Made by a program: the position numbers and the translations under genes. Positions 19,180 to 30,748 of a stretch of DNA of 64,000 bases are shown here, one piece after another. The notes beneath the pieces are model-generated. The model did no database searches, was not told the DNA's origin, and saw only the letters and a list, made by a program, of their open reading frames with translations. This DNA comes from Saccharothrix sp. HUAS TT1 (GTDB taxonomy: Bacteria > Actinomycetota > Actinomycetes > Mycobacteriales > Pseudonocardiaceae): NCBI RefSeq assembly GCF_040744945.1, contig NZ_CP160453.1, positions 2,356,001-2,420,000 on the forward strand. Reading direction: 5' to 3'. The number at the start of each line of letters is the position of its first letter. Position 1 is the first letter of the stretch.

Positions 19180-19821
19180 GTGGGAAAACTCGTCGTGATC
19201 GAGGGCCTGGACGGCGCCGGCAAGCGCACCCTGGCGAAGGCGTTGACCGACGCGCTGGGCGCGCGCGGCGCGAAGGTGGCCACCGGCGCGTTCCCCCGGT
19301 ACGGCGAGGACGTGCACGCGGACCTGGTGCGCGACGGGCTGCACGGCAGGCTCGGCGACCTGACCGACTCGGTGCACGGCATGTCGGTCCTCTACGCCCT
19401 CGACCGGCGCGGCGCGGCCGACGGCATCCGCGCCGACCTGGCCCAGTACGACGTGGTGCTGCTCGACCGGTACATCGCGTCCAACGCCGCCTACGGCGCG
19501 GCCCGGCTGCACCAGGGCGCCGACGGCGAGTTCGTGGAGTGGGTGCGGGCGCTGGAGGTGGACCGCTTCGGGTTGCCGATCCCGGACCTGCACCTGCTGC
19601 TGAGGGTGCCGGTGGGCGTCGCGGCGGACCGCGCGGCGCACCGCGAGGCGGAGGAAGCCAGGGAGCGGGACCTCTACGAGTCCGACGGCGGGCTGCAGGC
19701 GCGCTGCGCCGCCGTCTACGACGGGTTGGCCGCCGCCGGGTGGCTCTCGCCGTGGGAGGTCCTGGACGGCACCGCTGACCTGCGCGTCGAAGCGCTGCTC
19801 GACCGGTGGTTCACCCATTAG
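19180..19821 (+). CDS. tmk: Thymidylate kinase
   Basis: It phosphorylates dTMP to dTDP for DNA synthesis. The P-loop IEGLDGAGKRTLAKAL lies at the N-terminus, the DR(Y/H) motif is VVLLDRYIASNAAYGA, and the LID region near RERDLYESDGGLQ follows. The 213-residue length from GTG at 19180 matches M. tuberculosis Tmk. An in-frame GTG at 19171 is possible; AGGG lies eight bases before the 19180 start. It directly precedes mtrA-mtrB-lpqB, the same order as Rv3247c-Rv3244c, with a gap of 177 bases that holds a 7-base inverted repeat (TCGCTGA/TCAGCGA, 19861-19884) and presumably the mtrA promoter. Confidence 0.93.
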   Translation: MGKLVVIEGLDGAGKRTLAKALTDALGARGAKVATGAFPRYGEDVHADLVRDGLHGRLGDLTDSVHGMSVLYALDRRGAADGIRADLAQYDVVLLDRYIASNAAYGAARLHQGADGEFVEWVRALEVDRFGLPIPDLHLLLRVPVGVAADRAAHREAEEARERDLYESDGGLQARCAAVYDGLAAAGWLSPWEVLDGTADLRVEALLDRWFTH

Positions 19822-19860
19822 TGTGGTGAAGTAACGAAATGTCACCAGTTCACCGATGAG

Positions 19861-19884
19861 TCGCTGACGATTCCCGTTCAGCGA
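19861..19884. promoter_or_regulatory. Inverted repeat in the mtrA upstream region
   Basis: TCGCTGA at 19861-19867 and TCAGCGA at 19878-19884 are perfect complements separated by ten bases. It lies about 115 bases upstream of mtrA and 40 bases after tmk. It could be a weak terminator or an operator; no binding protein is assigned. Confidence 0.4.
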
Positions 19885-19998
19885 GACGAGGTGGGCTGGG
19901 TGGATCGGCGACAGAGACCGGCTACGGAGTGGGCGCGCACGGCGACCAGCAGCGATGACCGCTGGGCGGTGCGTGGACTTCCGACAGCTAGTGGGACG

Positions 19999-20685
19999 AT
20001 GTTGGGCATGAAGGCACGCGTGCTCGTCGTGGACGACGACCCCGCCCTGGCGGAGATGCTGACCATCGTGCTGCGGGGCGAGGGCTTCGACACCGCTGTG
20101 GTGGCCGACGGCGCACGCGCGCTGCCCGCGCTGCGCGAGCTGAAGCCCGACCTGGTCCTGCTGGACCTGATGCTGCCCGGCATGAACGGCATCGACGTCT
20201 GCAAGGCGATCAGGTCCGAGTCCGGCGTCCCGATCGTGATGCTGACCGCGAAGAGCGACACGGTGGACGTGGTGCTCGGGCTGGAGTCCGGCGCGGACGA
20301 CTACGTGGTCAAGCCGTTCAAGCCGAAGGAGCTGGTGGCGCGCATCCGCGCCCGCCTGCGGCGGACCGAGGCGGAGCCCGCCGAGGTGCTGCAGATCGGC
20401 GACCTGACCATCGACGTGCCCGGCCACGAGGTGCTGCGCGAGGGCAAGCCGATCCAGCTGACGCCGCTGGAGTTCGACCTGCTGGTGGCGCTGGCCCGCA
20501 AGCCGCGCCAGGTGTTCACCCGCGAGGTGCTGCTGGAGCAGGTGTGGGGCTACCGGCACGCGGCGGACACCCGGCTGGTGAACGTCCACGTGCAGCGGCT
20601 GCGCTCCAAGGTCGAGCGCGACCCGGAGCACCCCGAGGTGGTGCTGACCGTGCGCGGCGTCGGGTACAAGGCCGGCCCTCCGTGA
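19999..20685 (+). CDS. mtrA: Response regulator MtrA
   Basis: OmpR/PhoB-type response regulator of the essential MtrAB system that coordinates cell-wall metabolism, division and development in actinobacteria. The receiver domain opens with VLVVDDDPALAEMLTIVLRG. The phosphorylated Asp lies in LVLLDLMLPGMNGIDVC (about residue 56 from this start), followed by the Thr switch in MLTAKSD and the Lys in DDYVVKPFKPKE. The winged-helix domain ends LTVRGVGYKAGPP, identical in style to the M. tuberculosis protein. ATG at 19999 or 20008 both fit; neither has a strong ribosome site. It forms an operon with mtrB and lpqB. Confidence 0.97.
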   Translation: MLGMKARVLVVDDDPALAEMLTIVLRGEGFDTAVVADGARALPALRELKPDLVLLDLMLPGMNGIDVCKAIRSESGVPIVMLTAKSDTVDVVLGLESGADDYVVKPFKPKELVARIRARLRRTEAEPAEVLQIGDLTIDVPGHEVLREGKPIQLTPLEFDLLVALARKPRQVFTREVLLEQVWGYRHAADTRLVNVHVQRLRSKVERDPEHPEVVLTVRGVGYKAGPP

Positions 20686-20701
20686 TCGGATCGCCCTGGA
20701 G

Positions 20702-22435
20702 ATGACCCGTCGTGTGCTCGACCGCGTGGTGCGCGAGGCGCGCCGCGTGGTCGAGCGCGCGCGTCGCCAGGCGGTCTCGTTCGGCGAGCTGTGGCGGCGT
20801 TCGCTGCAGCTGCGGGTGGTCGTCAGCACGCTGGCGCTGTCGTCCGCCGTGGTGTTCGTGCTGGGCATGGTGCTCCAGGTGCAGATCACCGGCCAGCTGC
20901 TGGAGACCAAGATCGAGGCGGCGCTGCGGCAGGCCGAGGCGAGCGCGGCGGCCATCCAGCCCGACCTCGCGGGGCTCAACCCCGGCCCGGACAGCGTCAA
21001 GGCCCGGTTCACCACCGCGCTGAACAAGATCAACAGCTCCGGCGCGGACCTCGACCCCACGAGCTCCGGCGCGGGCGCGTTCGAGCCCGTGCTCCGCGAC
21101 CCCTTCGGCTCCGGCTCGGACGGCCTGCCGGTCGCCGTCGGCCAGTACGAGGACGTGCCGGACGGCCTGTTCAAGATGCTCGAACGGGGCAGCACCGGCT
21201 ACCAGATCACCACCGTCGACCGGGAGACGGGGCCGACCACGCTGCTGGTCGTCGGCAAGCCGGTGAACAGCTCCGCCCGCGCCATGCACCTGTACCTGCT
21301 GTTCCCGCTGACCAGCGAGCAGGCCACGGCCGACGTCGTGCAGAGCACCCTGGTCGTCGGCGGCGTGGTGCTGCTCGTGCTGCTCGCGCTCATCGCGAAC
21401 CTGGTCACCCGGCAGGTGGTGCGCCCGGTGCGGCAGGCCGCCGAAATCGCCGAGCGGTTCGCCGAGGGCAGCCTCGACCAGCGGATGCCGGTGGTCGGCG
21501 AGGACGACGTGGCGCGGCTGGCCGAGTCCTACAACGAGATGGCCGCGAGCATCCAGCGGCAGATCCACCAGCTGGAGGAGTTCGGCCAGCTGCAGCGCCG
21601 GTTCACCTCCGACGTGTCGCACGAGCTGCGCACGCCGCTGACCACCGTGCGGATGGCCGCGGACGTGCTGCACGCCTCGCGCGAGCAGTTCCCCGGCGGC
21701 CTGGCCCGGTCCACCGAGCTGCTGGTGGACGAGCTGGACCGGTTCGAGTCGCTGCTCGGCGACCTGCTGGAGATCAGCAGGCTGGACGCGGGCGTCGAGG
21801 AGCTGGCCGCCGAGCTGGTCGACATCCGGGTGCTGGCCAGGCGCGCCCACGACGCCGTGCGGGCCATCGCCAACAGCAGCGGCACCACGATCGTGATGGA
21901 CCTGCCCGACCACGAGGTCACCGCCGAGCTGGACTCCCGCCGGGTCGAGCGCATCCTGCGCAACCTGCTGGCCAACGCCATCGACCACGGCGAGGGCCTG
22001 CCGGTGGAGCTGAAGCTGCGCGGCGACGGCGAGGCGGTCGCGGTGACCGTGCGCGACCACGGCGTCGGCCTGCGCGCCGGCGAGGCGGACCTGGTGTTCA
22101 ACCGGTTCTGGCGGGCCGACCCGTCCCGCAACCGCCGCACCGGCGGCACCGGCCTCGGCCTGTCGATCAGCCTGGAGGACGCGCGGCTGCACGGCGGCTG
22201 GCTGGAGGCGTGGGGCGAGCGCGGCCACGGCGCGGTGTTCCGGATGACCCTGCCGTGCCACCACGGCCACGAGCTGACGTCCAGCCCGCTGCCGCTGGAG
22301 CCGCCGGACCTGCCACCCGTGGTCGAGCCCGAGCCGGACGAGCCCGAGGCGGTGGAGGAGGTCGAGCTGACCGAGGAGGAGATCACGTGGCAGCCCGCGC
22401 AACCGGTCACCGGCGAGCGGGAGGAGGTCCGGTGA
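20702..22435 (+). CDS. mtrB: Sensor histidine kinase MtrB
   Basis: Membrane sensor partner of MtrA, 577 residues. Order: a basic cytoplasmic start, TM helix near residues 37-60, an extracytoplasmic sensor domain to about 215, a second TM helix (VVGGVVLLVLLALIANLVT), a HAMP domain, a dimerisation domain with the H-box FTSDVSHELRTPLTTVRM, and an ATPase domain with N box (LRNLLANAIDHG), DHGVGL and GGTGLGLSI. A Pro/Glu-rich cytoplasmic tail of about 60 residues follows. The ATG is 16 bases after the mtrA stop. The 3' end overlaps lpqB by four bases, so all three products are translationally linked. Confidence 0.97.
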   Translation: MTRRVLDRVVREARRVVERARRQAVSFGELWRRSLQLRVVVSTLALSSAVVFVLGMVLQVQITGQLLETKIEAALRQAEASAAAIQPDLAGLNPGPDSVKARFTTALNKINSSGADLDPTSSGAGAFEPVLRDPFGSGSDGLPVAVGQYEDVPDGLFKMLERGSTGYQITTVDRETGPTTLLVVGKPVNSSARAMHLYLLFPLTSEQATADVVQSTLVVGGVVLLVLLALIANLVTRQVVRPVRQAAEIAERFAEGSLDQRMPVVGEDDVARLAESYNEMAASIQRQIHQLEEFGQLQRRFTSDVSHELRTPLTTVRMAADVLHASREQFPGGLARSTELLVDELDRFESLLGDLLEISRLDAGVEELAAELVDIRVLARRAHDAVRAIANSSGTTIVMDLPDHEVTAELDSRRVERILRNLLANAIDHGEGLPVELKLRGDGEAVAVTVRDHGVGLRAGEADLVFNRFWRADPSRNRRTGGTGLGLSISLEDARLHGGWLEAWGERGHGAVFRMTLPCHHGHELTSSPLPLEPPDLPPVVEPEPDEPEAVEEVELTEEEITWQPAQPVTGEREEVR

Positions 22436-24159
22436 GGCTGCTCGCGGCGCTCCTGGCCCTGTTCGCGCTCGCGGGCTGCGCCGCGATCCCCACCGAGACC
22501 TCGCCGATCGCGGTCAACCCGTCGGCGGGCAACGCCAGCGAGGCCGCCGCGCCCAAGCCGGTCAAGGACATCGACCCGCTGACGCTGGTCCGCGAGTTCG
22601 TCAACGCGTCGGCCAACCCCGAGGGCGACTACGCGGCGGCCAAGGCGTACCTGACCGAGAACGCCAAGAAGGCGTGGAACACCAAGGGCACGCCGACGAT
22701 CATCGACACCACGTTCAACACCGTGCCGTCGCCGGGCGTGGCGGCCGACGACAAGAACCGCACGGTGCTGCTCCAAGGTCGCAACGTCGGCCGGCTCCAG
22801 CTGGAGGACAACTCGTTCATCCAGCTCATCGGGCCCCTGGACACCCCCATCGGGATCGAGCGCGACGACGAGGACCAGTGGCGCATCTCGGCCCCGCCGG
22901 ACGGCATCTACGTGCCGCTGGGCGGGTTCCAGCAGAACTACCGGCGGGTGACGCTGTTCTTCTACAGCCCGGACTTCAGCGTGCTCGTGCCCGACCCGCG
23001 GTGGGTGGTCATCGCGCCGTCGACGTCGATCCCGAGCCGGGTGACGAGCCTGCTGCTCAAGGGTCCGGCCGTGGGGATGCGCGGCGCGCTGGTCACGGCC
23101 GTCCCGAACGGCGCCACGCAGCGCCGGAACACCTCCGAGGCCAACGACGGCGCGCTGGAGGTGGACCTGACGAAGGTCGGCGACATCACCGCGCAGGTCG
23201 GCAAGCAGATCGTGGCGCAGGTGGTGCGGTCGCTGGCGGGCGTGACCAGCAGCCGGATCCGACTGCTGGTCGAGGGCCAGCCGATCAGCGCCGAGCAGTA
23301 CGAGTGGCGGCCCGCCGACGTGCAGACCGGCGAGGCGCTGACCACGCCCGGCGCGGAGCTGACCGGGCTGCTGGTCGGCGACGGCCGGATCAAGCAGGTC
23401 GACGGCAACCCGGTGCCGGGGCCCGCGGGCGCGGGCGACTACCAGGCGGTGACGGCGGCGCAGTCGATGGACGGCAGCCGGCTGGCCGTGGTCGGCCGGG
23501 TCGGGAACTCGGTGAAGCTGCGGGTCGGGCCGGTCCAGGAGCAGTTGGCGCAGGTCGACCTGTCGGCGAGCAGCATGACCAGGCCGACGTGGCTGCTCAG
23601 CGGGCGGCAGGGCGAGCCGGGCACCGAGGTGTGGACGGTGGCCGACGGCACCAACGTGGTGCGGGTGATGAAGACCGACAGCGGGTGGTCGGCGAACGCC
23701 GTCAACGCCTCCGAGCTGACCGAGCTGGGCGGCATCACCGAGCTGCGGCTGTCCCGCGACGGGACGAGGGTGGCCGCCGTGGTCGGCGGGAAGCTCGTGG
23801 TGGCGGCCGTGGTGCGGGGTCAGGACTCGGCGGTGTCGCTGCGGTCGCCGCGCCACCTGCAGCCGTCGCAGCTGGGCAGCAGCGCGCTGGCGCTGGACTG
23901 GCTGGCGCAGGACGTGCTGGTGGTGAGCACGTCGTTGAGCGCGTGGCCGATCGCGAAGGTGAACATCGACGGGGTGCGGGTCGAGCGGTACAACACGTCG
24001 AACCTGACCGTGCCGGTGGCGTCGGTGACCGCGGCGCCCGGTCGGAACGTGCTGGCGGTGGACCAGAGCGGGTTGTGGAGCGCGGGCGACGTCGGTGACG
24101 TGTGGCGCGCGTCGACCACGAAGGTCGACGCGGGCACCCAGGCGTTCTACCCGGGCTGA
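22432..24159 (+). CDS. lpqB: Lipoprotein LpqB, modulator of MtrAB
   Basis: Lipoprotein associated with MtrB that affects MtrA phosphorylation in mycobacteria. The 575-residue protein has a signal peptide with lipobox ALAGC (Cys16). A GerMN-type domain covers about residues 60-330, including the VPLGGFQQNYRRVTLFFY region. A C-terminal beta-propeller-like half follows (MDGSRLAVVGR, LSRDGTRVAAVVGG, YPG end). GTG at 22432 overlaps the mtrB stop (GTGA), with GAGGAGG five bases upstream. Confidence 0.95.
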   Translation: MRLLAALLALFALAGCAAIPTETSPIAVNPSAGNASEAAAPKPVKDIDPLTLVREFVNASANPEGDYAAAKAYLTENAKKAWNTKGTPTIIDTTFNTVPSPGVAADDKNRTVLLQGRNVGRLQLEDNSFIQLIGPLDTPIGIERDDEDQWRISAPPDGIYVPLGGFQQNYRRVTLFFYSPDFSVLVPDPRWVVIAPSTSIPSRVTSLLLKGPAVGMRGALVTAVPNGATQRRNTSEANDGALEVDLTKVGDITAQVGKQIVAQVVRSLAGVTSSRIRLLVEGQPISAEQYEWRPADVQTGEALTTPGAELTGLLVGDGRIKQVDGNPVPGPAGAGDYQAVTAAQSMDGSRLAVVGRVGNSVKLRVGPVQEQLAQVDLSASSMTRPTWLLSGRQGEPGTEVWTVADGTNVVRVMKTDSGWSANAVNASELTELGGITELRLSRDGTRVAAVVGGKLVVAAVVRGQDSAVSLRSPRHLQPSQLGSSALALDWLAQDVLVVSTSLSAWPIAKVNIDGVRVERYNTSNLTVPVASVTAAPGRNVLAVDQSGLWSAGDVGDVWRASTTKVDAGTQAFYPG

Positions 24160-24377
24160 CCGGCTTCCGCCGCCGCTCTGGCGGGTGCCGCCGCTGCTCT
24201 GACGGGTGCTGCGGACCTGGGCACCACCGGTCTGGTCGCCGGTCTCACCGCTGCGGCCGGTGTTGCCGCTGCTCTGCGGGCGGTGGCTGCGTCGCGGGGG
24301 TCCACCGGTCCATCTTCACCCGATCGAGAACTCCGCGCACCTCGCGCAGGGCCCCGTTCCTGTCGGGGGCCGCCGGC

Positions 24378-25010
24378 ATGGTCGCAACCGTGCTGATCAA
24401 CCTGCTGTTCCCGCCCCGCTGTCCCGGCTGCGGCGCCTGGGGCGTGCGCGTCTGCGCCCGCTGCCTGGCCCTGTTCGGCCCTCCCCGGCGCGTGCCCGGC
24501 GCCGGGCCGCCGGTGTTCGCGCTGGCGGCGTACGCGGGCGCGGCGCGTGAGCTGGTGCTCGCCTTCAAGGAGCGCGGCCGGCGCGAGCTGGCGGCCGTGT
24601 TCGGCGCGCTGGTGGCCGCCGCTGTGCCCCGGCTGCCCGGCGTGGGCCCCGACCCGTGGCTGGTGCCCGTGCCGTCCCGGGCGTCGGCCGCCCGAGCCCG
24701 CGGCGGTTCCCACGTCCTGGGAATGGCACGCTCGTCCGGCATTCCGGTGCTGCCCGCGCTGACTTTTGCGAAAGGTGTTCGCGATTCCGTCGGGCTCGAC
24801 GCGGCGTCCAGGAGGGCGAACCTGGCCGGTCGCGTCCGGCTCGTCCCGGAACGGCTGCCGCCGCCGAAAACCCCGGTCGTCCTGCTGGACGACGTGGTGA
24901 CGACGGGATCGACGGCACGCGCCTGCGTTTCGGTGTTGAAAGCGGCCGGGTTCCGGGTACCCGCCGTTCTCACGCTGACAACCGCACACCCGACCCACCC
25001 ACACGGGTGA
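24378..25010 (+). CDS. ComF family phosphoribosyltransferase-like protein
   Basis: The 210-residue protein has an N-terminal four-cysteine zinc finger (RCPGCG and CARC) and a C-terminal phosphoribosyltransferase fold with the PRPP loop VVLLDDVVTTGSTARA. ComF proteins take part in DNA uptake in competent bacteria; in actinobacteria the role is not defined. Start: ATG at 24378 with CGGGGG upstream. The reading frame is open further upstream, but that part is low-complexity Pro/Arg/Ser and not conserved in style. It lies between lpqB and hpf as in M. tuberculosis Rv3242c. The 218 bases before it contain short GC-rich direct repeats (GGGTGCCGCCGCTGCTCTG-like) and nothing else recognisable. Confidence 0.88.
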   Translation: MVATVLINLLFPPRCPGCGAWGVRVCARCLALFGPPRRVPGAGPPVFALAAYAGAARELVLAFKERGRRELAAVFGALVAAAVPRLPGVGPDPWLVPVPSRASAARARGGSHVLGMARSSGIPVLPALTFAKGVRDSVGLDAASRRANLAGRVRLVPERLPPPKTPVVLLDDVVTTGSTARACVSVLKAAGFRVPAVLTLTTAHPTHPHG

Positions 25011-25437
25011 ACCTGACCGGGAACCTCCCGCGACGCTCGCCCGTTGGCCGGATATGACGCCCTTGCCGAGGCCGTTCGACGTAACCGCTCCGCTGACGAG
25101 TGCGCGTGTCGAGTTGGACCGTTCGGGTGAGCGACTGTCAGCGTGGTGCTCCAGCGCGTCGGTTCGGCGCGTGCCGAGCGCCGGGTTTTCGTCGCTGTGC
25201 GTCACAAAAACAAAATCTTGGAGTTACCCCGCCCCGGGGGCTGTCGCAGCGGCGAATACCGGGCTAGCGTGCACCGCTATCAGCGTTCCCGGCCCGCGGG
25301 GAGGAGGCGAACAGCCCATGACCCTGGCGCCGATGAGTCCCTGAGGGCAACCCTCAGCGACGAGTCGCGAAAGATGATCGCGAACCGGCGCCCGAGCGAT
25401 CCAAAGCCATTGCTCGCAGCAAAGCGAGGGAGTGTGT
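25011..25437 (+). promoter_or_regulatory. hpf 5' region with leader peptide and hairpin
   Basis: This 427-base gap before hpf contains no full gene. It holds an AT-rich patch (CACAAAAACAAAATCTTGGAG around 25203-25223, unusual here) that may be a promoter element. Further on, a GAGGAGG ribosome site at 25301-25307 stands before an eight-codon reading frame at 25318-25344, which reads MTLAPMSP. The stop codon of this frame lies inside a perfect hairpin CTGAGGG-CAA-CCCTCAG at 25341-25357. About 80 bases later the real hpf start follows. The layout looks like a leader or attenuator, but a chance occurrence cannot be excluded. Confidence 0.4.
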
Positions 25438-26127
25438 ATGGACATCGTCGTTAAGGGCCGCAACGTCGAGGTGCCCGAGCACTACAGGGTTCACGTCGCC
25501 GAAAAGCTGGCCAGGCTTGAGCGTTACGACCGCAAGGTCATCCGCTTCGACGTGGAGCTCTTCCACGAGCCGAACCGCCGGCAGTCCAAGAACTGCCAGC
25601 GCGTCGAGATCACCGGAAAGGGACGCGGCCCGGTGGTCCGCTCCGAAGCGTGCGCGGGCGACTTCTACGCCGCCCTGGACTCCGCGGTGAGCAAGCTCGA
25701 GAGCCGTTTGCGCCGGTCCCACGACCGCAGGCGCGTGCACCACGGGCGACGAGGACCGACATCGGTCGCCGAGGCGACCAGCGGACTCGGGGAGGCGATC
25801 CCCGTCCGCTCCGACAACGACGGCGGCCAGGCGCAGGGCATGTGGCTCGGTCACACCGCCGTGCTGGAAGCCGCGCCGGAACCCGACCGCGAGGGCATGG
25901 CGGAAGTGCCCGCGCAGCGCTGGGAAGACGGCATCGAGGACAACCTGCCCGGCCGGATCGTGCGCGAGAAAGAGCACACGGCCAAGCCGATGACCGTCGA
26001 CCAGGCCCTCTACGAGATGGAACTGGTCGGCCACGACTTCTACCTGTTCGCCGATGCCGACAACGGCCGGCCGAGCGTCGTCTACCGCCGGAAGGGGTTC
26101 GACTACGGCGTGATCAGGTTGGCCTGA
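25438..26127 (+). CDS. hpf: Ribosome hibernation-promoting factor, long form
   Basis: Long HPF of 229 residues. The N-terminal S30AE domain (MDIVVKGRNVEVPEHYRVHV, then LARLERYDRKVIRFDVEL) binds the decoding and A/P sites of the 30S subunit. After a linker, the C-terminal dimerisation domain (about 175-229, KPMTVDQALYEMELVGHDFYLF...RRKGFDYGVIRL) pairs ribosomes as 100S dimers, or sequesters them as in mycobacteria. Start: ATG at 25438 with GAGGGA seven bases upstream. A GC-rich hairpin terminator follows. Starvation and zinc control are known in relatives; here only the leader structure hints at regulation. Confidence 0.95.
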   Translation: MDIVVKGRNVEVPEHYRVHVAEKLARLERYDRKVIRFDVELFHEPNRRQSKNCQRVEITGKGRGPVVRSEACAGDFYAALDSAVSKLESRLRRSHDRRRVHHGRRGPTSVAEATSGLGEAIPVRSDNDGGQAQGMWLGHTAVLEAAPEPDREGMAEVPAQRWEDGIEDNLPGRIVREKEHTAKPMTVDQALYEMELVGHDFYLFADADNGRPSVVYRRKGFDYGVIRLA

Positions 26128-26178
26128 GCGCCACCTGGACCGCCACCTGGACACTGTCCCCTCACTCGACCCTCGCGG

Positions 26179-26203
26179 CCCCCGGCGCCTTGCGCGCCGG
26201 GGG
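26179..26203 (+). terminator. Terminator hairpin downstream of hpf
   Basis: CCCCCGGCGC at 26179-26188 pairs perfectly with GCGCCGGGGG at 26194-26203 across a five-base loop, about 50 bases after the hpf stop. No T-run is present. Confidence 0.75.
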
Positions 26204-26521
26204 TCGGGGCGTGGGGGAGGAGTTCCCGGGACGGGCGCCCGCCGGTCGAAACGTGATCGTCGGAAAACGAGTCACGAATGGTCTTGGTGTTCCCGCGTGG
26301 AAATCACCGTCGCCGAACCCGCCGCGGCACGGCTTGGACGGTCTTCGAAATCCGGTGAATTCGCCGATCTCCCGGGGCGGCGCCGGAGCGTCCCGCCGCC
26401 TTGCTCCAACCGGGTGGCGACGGGGCGGCCACCACCACGGAACGTGATCTTGGCAGTGGTGCGCGGGGGTGCTCCGGGGGGCGGTCGCGTGGGGTTCCGC
26501 ACCGGTTCCTACCTGTGTCTG
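26204..26521. other. Intergenic stretch without recognisable gene
   Basis: Roughly 318 bases between the hpf terminator and the secA promoter. Short open frames occur on both strands, but none has a ribosome site, normal third-position GC bias or a known motif. Nothing else was recognised. Confidence 0.6.
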
Positions 26522-26550
26522 TGCACACACCTTCACGACTTGCCTACGAT
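26522..26550 (+). promoter_or_regulatory. Predicted SigA-type promoter of secA
   Basis: TGCACA at 26522-26527 and TACGAT at 26545-26550 are exactly 17 bases apart. The predicted start near 26557 leaves a leader of about 90 bases before the secA ATG. The -35 box overlaps the palindrome TGTGCACA. Confidence 0.5.
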
Positions 26551-26645
26551 GGCGGGTGGTGAAGGCTCGCCATGGCCGTGGCGAGCCCCTGTGGAAGGCG
26601 CCCGTCCCCCGGGCGCGTCGCGATGAGGTAATGAGGTCGACCCAG

Positions 26646-29519
<2,874 letters not shown>

Positions 29520-29543
29520 CACCACCCCGTCACACGCCGCACG

Positions 29544-29580
29544 ACGAGAGCGGGGCCCCGGACCGGGGCCCCGCTCTCGT
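29544..29580. terminator. Strong bidirectional terminator after secA
   Basis: An almost perfect 37-base inverted repeat running from ACGAGAGCGGGGCCCC to GGGGCCCCGCTCTCGT, about 17 pairs with a tight centre. It lies 25 bases after the secA stop and 21 bases beyond the stop of the convergent gene on the other strand. Confidence 0.85.
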
Positions 29581-29600
29581 CGCACCCGGCGGCGGGCGGG

Positions 29601-29969
29601 TCAGGGGAGCAGGTGGAACTCGGTGCAGTGCCAGCGCGACCCCCGGCGCTCCACCCGGGCGGCGAACGCGCGGACCTTCGTCGGCATGTGCAGGGTTCCC
29701 GCCAGCTCGGCCGCGTCCGGTGTCACGTGGCACAGCCGGTAGCGGCCGAGGCGCGTCCGGGCCGGTTCCGCGGCCCGGGTCACGGTGGTCACGGCGTGCG
29801 GCGCGAAGGCGGTCGACAGCTGCTTCGGCGGGCGGCGGCCGTTGAGGGCTTCCAGCAGCGGGAACAGGAAGCGGCGGGCGTCCAGCGGTGGCGGGCCGCC
29901 GGGCGTGCCCGGAGGTGACGTGGCGGAGTCGGTCGCCGAGGACGGCAGCGCGCGCAGTCGAGGTGGCAT
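29601..29969 (-). CDS. Rv3235-like / DUF6459 family protein
   Basis: A protein of about 122 residues. The first 35 are disordered and Pro-rich; the conserved domain then begins DARRFLFPLLEALNGRRPPKQLSTAF and ends RVERRGSRWHCTEFHLLP. This is the Rv3235 family found next to secA in many actinobacteria; its function is unknown. Starts are uncertain: ATG at 29969 is used here, but the frame stays open upstream to about 30098 and overlaps the divergent HAD gene, so the shorter form is preferred. It is convergent with secA across a terminator. Confidence 0.65.
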   Translation of the reverse strand: MPPRLRALPSSATDSATSPPGTPGGPPPLDARRFLFPLLEALNGRRPPKQLSTAFAPHAVTTVTRAAEPARTRLGRYRLCHVTPDAAELAGTLHMPTKVRAFAARVERRGSRWHCTEFHLLP

Positions 29970-30025
29970 GCTGAACCGAGGGCGGACGACGCCGGTTCGT
30001 ACCAAGATCACCCGATGGAGGCACG

Positions 30026-30436
30026 GTGCGGGGACTGGTCCTGGACTTCGGTGGTGTCCTGACGGACCTGGGCGACGACCACGCCGCCACCGAGCCACCC
30101 CTGCTCGCGGTCACCCGGAAGGCGCGCGACCGGGGCATCCGCACCGCGATGCTCTCCAACGCCGACTTCCTGTGGCGCCCGCCGGCGGGGTGGGAGGGGC
30201 TGTTCGACGTCGTGATCACGTCCGGCGAGGTCGGCCTGGCCAAGCCGGACCGGCGGATCTACCTGCTCGTCGCCGAACGGCTCGGCCTGCCCGCGGGCGA
30301 GTGCGTCTTCGTGGACGACCTCGCGGTCAACGTCCGGGGAGCCGCGGCGGCCGGGATGGTCGGCGTGCACCACCAGTCCGTGCTGTCCACCCTCGAGGAA
30401 CTGGAAACCCTGCTGGAAGTCCCCCTCCGGGGTTAG
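30026..30436 (+). CDS. Minimal HAD-superfamily hydrolase-like protein
   Basis: A 136-residue HAD core without cap. Motif I is LDFGGVLTD (nucleophile Asp7, while the usual second Asp at position 9 is Gly). Motif II Ser44 lies in AMLSNAD, motif III Lys73 in GLAKPDRR, and motif IV is VFVDDLAVN (Asp97, Asp98). Only 37 residues separate motifs I and II, leaving no room for the usual helical cap. The Asp-to-Gly change at the acid/base position argues against ordinary phosphatase chemistry but is common in the HAD-IA GGVLT subgroup. Start: GTG at 30026 with GGAGG five bases upstream. Substrate unknown. Confidence 0.8.
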   Translation: MRGLVLDFGGVLTDLGDDHAATEPPLLAVTRKARDRGIRTAMLSNADFLWRPPAGWEGLFDVVITSGEVGLAKPDRRIYLLVAERLGLPAGECVFVDDLAVNVRGAAAAGMVGVHHQSVLSTLEELETLLEVPLRG

Positions 30437-30748
30437 CCGGTGACGATCGGCCACCGCGCTGCCACCTGGCCGGTGAATTGCCGGTCATCCCAGCGCGCCG
30501 GTACACAGTGCATGAGCGGAACAGCGCGTGAGCACCCCGGTTCCGCACCCGGTGCCGTACGAGGGGCGCGGGTGCGGGACGTCGAGGGCTGGTCGGGACG
30601 GTCCGGCGGGTACCACGTCGGACGGCTGTGGTGAGCCACCGATCAGCCGGTTGGGCAGCGCGGGCGCCGGAGCGGCCCTCCGGCGCCCGCGCTGCGCCTC
30701 TCACGGCGGTCGGTTCACAGCGTCAGGGCTCGGCATCGGGGCTCGGCG
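30437..30748. other. Intergenic stretch without recognisable gene
   Basis: A 312-base gap between the HAD gene and the 3' end of the TrmH-type gene. It is GC-rich with short direct repeats such as GGGCTCGGC near 30725-30745. No ribosome-site-supported reading frame, terminator or RNA gene was recognised. Confidence 0.5.

Noticed and set aside
29601..30098. Full-length 165-codon form of the Rv3235-like gene
   Set aside because: The extra N-terminal 43 residues overlap the divergent HAD gene start and are unlike the conserved domain; a shorter form was annotated.
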